Part shown: positions 62,784 to 64,000 of the stretch, piece after piece
Numbering within the stretch: position 1 is the first letter of the stretch
Layout of the letters: each line of letters starts with the position of its first letter
DNA from: Caldicellulosiruptor diazotrophicus
GTDB taxonomy: Bacteria; Bacillota; Thermoanaerobacteria; Caldicellulosiruptorales; Caldicellulosiruptoraceae
DNA length: 64,000 bases
Assembly: GCF_017347585.1 (NCBI RefSeq)
Contig: NZ_AP024480.1
Location: 1,324,001-1,388,000 of the forward strand
Direction of reading: 5' to 3'
Translations under genes and position numbers: made by a program
Notes under the pieces: model-generated
Database searches by the model: none
Seen by the model: only the letters and a program-made list of their open reading frames with translations
Told to the model about the DNA's origin: nothing

Positions 62784-63464
62784 ATGAATCTTGAAATGGT
62801 ATGTCAAAGCAAGCTGTTTAAGATGATGGATCAAAGCGAAATAAAAGAGATATTAGATTCCTTTTATATTCCTAAAAAGGATTTTGAAAAAGACCAGGTG
62901 ATTGTACTTGAAGGTGACGAATGCAGCTTTGTAGGGCTTATACTCAGCGGAATGGTTGAAGTGAAGAAAAGCTCTGTCTCAGGCAAAGAATATACCATAA
63001 CCACATTGTTACAAGGTGATACATTTGGTGAAGCTGTCATATTTTCTTCGGCAAACACTTTTCCTGCGACAATTGTTTCAAAAACCAAAACAGAGGTTAT
63101 ATTTATTCCAAAGCATGCCATAATTGAGATGTGCAAAAAGAACGAAAAGTTTTTGTACAACTTTTTAAACCTTCTTTCAGATAGAATCCTTCTCTTGAAC
63201 ACTAAACTTAAAGAAAATACGCTTTCTACTTTGAGACAAAAGATTTGTAATTTTTTAATTGAAGAGTACAAAAAACAAAAAACTACAAAATTAAAACTTA
63301 ATTTGACAAAGCAAGAGCTTGCTAAAATTTTTAATGTGCAAAGGCCTTCACTTTCAAGAGAGCTTATAAAAATGAAAGAAGAAGGACTAATTGATTTTTG
63401 GGGAAAAGAGATCTGGGTCAAAGATCTGGAAAAGATAGAGGGGTATTTGTACGAAGAAGCATAA
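62784..63464 (+). CDS. Crp/Fnr-family regulator, probable HcpR
   Basis: 226 residues. A cyclic-nucleotide-binding-like N-domain (ECSFVGLILSGMVEVKKSS, GDTFGEAVIFSS) and a C-terminal helix-turn-helix (LTKQELAKIFNVQRPSLSREL). No FNR-type Cys cluster is seen (one Cys in MVCQS, one in DECSF, others scattered). Divergent from the Hcp operon with a shared palindrome, as is usual for HcpR, which senses nitrosative stress. Start ATG 62784 with AAGGTGA upstream. Confidence 0.85.
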   Translation: MNLEMVCQSKLFKMMDQSEIKEILDSFYIPKKDFEKDQVIVLEGDECSFVGLILSGMVEVKKSSVSGKEYTITTLLQGDTFGEAVIFSSANTFPATIVSKTKTEVIFIPKHAIIEMCKKNEKFLYNFLNLLSDRILLLNTKLKENTLSTLRQKICNFLIEEYKKQKTTKLKLNLTKQELAKIFNVQRPSLSRELIKMKEEGLIDFWGKEIWVKDLEKIEGYLYEEA

Positions 63465-63488
63465 AAGGCTGGGTATCTACCCAGCCTT
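63465..63488. terminator. Bidirectional terminator between the regulator and ftsY
   Basis: 11-bp stem (63465-63475 with 63478-63488; effective loop about 4 nt) shared by convergent genes; short T runs on each side. Confidence 0.8.
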
Positions 63489-63498
63489 GTGACTCTTT

Positions 63499-64000
63499 TT
63501 AGTTTTCAAAAAGAGCATCTACAAATTCTTTTGCGTTAAATTGCTGGAGATCATCTATCTTTTCTCCTACACCTACAAACTTTACCGGAATCTTTAGTTC
63601 ATCACAAATGGAAATCACAATACCACCTTTTGCCGTACCATCAAGCTTTGTAAGTACAATTCCAGAAATATTAACTGCATGGTTAAACTCTTTTGCTTGA
63701 TTTAAAGCATTTTGACCGGTTGTTGCATCAATCACAAGCAAAGTCTCCTTGCTGGCTTCTGGCATTTGCTGATTTATCACCCGGTCAATCTTTTTGAGCT
63801 CCTCAACCAAATTCTTCTTAGTATGAAGTCTGCCAGCCGTGTCTACTATCAAAACATCAGCCTTTCTTGCCCTCATTGCTTGGATACCATCAAACACAAC
63901 AGCTGCTGGATCGCTACCTTCCACATGCTTTATAATATCACACCCAACCCTTTTTGCCCAAATCTCAAGCTGTTCAGCAGCTGCTGCTCTAAAGGTGTCT
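63499..64000 (-). CDS. ftsY: Signal-recognition-particle receptor FtsY (C-terminal part)
   Basis: Truncated by the right edge; 167 codons of the NG domain are visible. DTFRAAAAEQLEIWAKRVG (G-domain), LIVDTAGRLHTKKNLVEEL, DATTGQNALNQAKEF, TKLDGTAKGG and VKFVGVGEKIDDLQQF distinguish FtsY from Ffh. Docks ribosome-SRP complexes at the membrane. Confidence 0.96.
   Translation of the reverse strand, partial: DTFRAAAAEQLEIWAKRVGCDIIKHVEGSDPAAVVFDGIQAMRARKADVLIVDTAGRLHTKKNLVEELKKIDRVINQQMPEASKETLLVIDATTGQNALNQAKEFNHAVNISGIVLTKLDGTAKGGIVISICDELKIPVKFVGVGEKIDDLQQFNAKEFVDALFEN

Noticed and set aside
62864..63421. 185-residue minus-strand frame opposite the Crp/Fnr gene
   Set aside because: The plus-strand gene has clear family motifs, so this is an antisense shadow with low-complexity Ser/Phe-rich content.
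1..64000. CRISPR arrays, transposases, prophage genes, tRNA or rRNA genes
   Set aside because: I saw no regularly spaced repeats, DDE/serine recombinase frames, or RNA-gene sequences on either strand by reading; a covariance search could still reveal a small RNA.

Overview
The window is AT-rich, tightly packed and almost entirely minus-strand. It looks like chromosomal DNA of an anaerobic, low-GC Firmicute of the thermophilic Clostridia. Gene content and codon style resemble Caldicellulosiruptor, but that is an inference from memory and not a search result. I see no rRNA, tRNA, transposase, prophage or CRISPR array. Both edges cut genes: a hexapeptide acyltransferase at the left and ftsY at the right.

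Layout. 1-8.5 kb: a minus-strand run of acyl-CoA dehydrogenase, etfB, etfA, a secreted metallo-beta-lactamase-fold lipoprotein, a Wzz-like protein, and a four-gene set that fits synthesis of UDP-2,3-diacetamido-glucuronate (aminotransferase, dehydrogenase, oxidase, start of an N-acetyltransferase). 8.6-13.5 kb: a ylb-like housekeeping block (tmcAL, patatin, ylbJ, coaD, rsmD) plus a small acid-soluble spore protein gene. 13.6-21.5 kb: recG, fakA, an Asp23-family gene, ribU and three RNA-modification genes. 21.5-28.1 kb: Nudix, mobA, a molybdopterin oxidoreductase and nadCBA behind one clear promoter. 28.1-33.5 kb: ruvX, an iron-sulfur aldo/keto reductase, an unassigned polytopic membrane protein, ireB, a TrmH-type methylase, and infC-rpmI-rplT with an L20-type leader; infC appears to start on AUA. 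33.5-41.4 kb: a VOC protein, larE, and a tetrapyrrole operon (hemA, met8-like, hemC, cobA-hemD, hemB, hemL) that leads to uroporphyrinogen III and precorrin-2/siroheme.

41.6-52.8 kb is the most interesting part: a 13-gene sulfur operon behind a consensus promoter. It encodes an SsuABC-like importer, a ThiS-like sulfur carrier, an E1-like activating enzyme, a JAMM peptidase, a small ferredoxin-bearing sulfite reductase, a TusA-like protein, an O-acetylhomoserine sulfhydrylase, AprA and AprB, and CysD and CysN. Read together: sulfate is taken up, activated to APS by CysDN, reduced to sulfite by AprAB and to sulfide by a siroheme enzyme fed by the neighbouring hem operon. The sulfide is then loaded on a carrier protein as a thiocarboxylate and given to O-acetylhomoserine to make homocysteine. 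The carrier ends in Gly-Gly-Gly-Gln-Leu, so it should need trimming by the JAMM peptidase, as in the protein-thiocarboxylate methionine route known from Wolinella.

53-64 kb: an unrecognised secreted, membrane-anchored protein, an OFA-type transporter behind purEK, a PEPCK-like DUF4914 ATPase with a small unknown partner under a structured leader, a DUF2294 gene, and a nitrosative-stress unit (hcp plus ferredoxin) divergent from a Crp/Fnr regulator with a perfect 14-bp palindrome between them.
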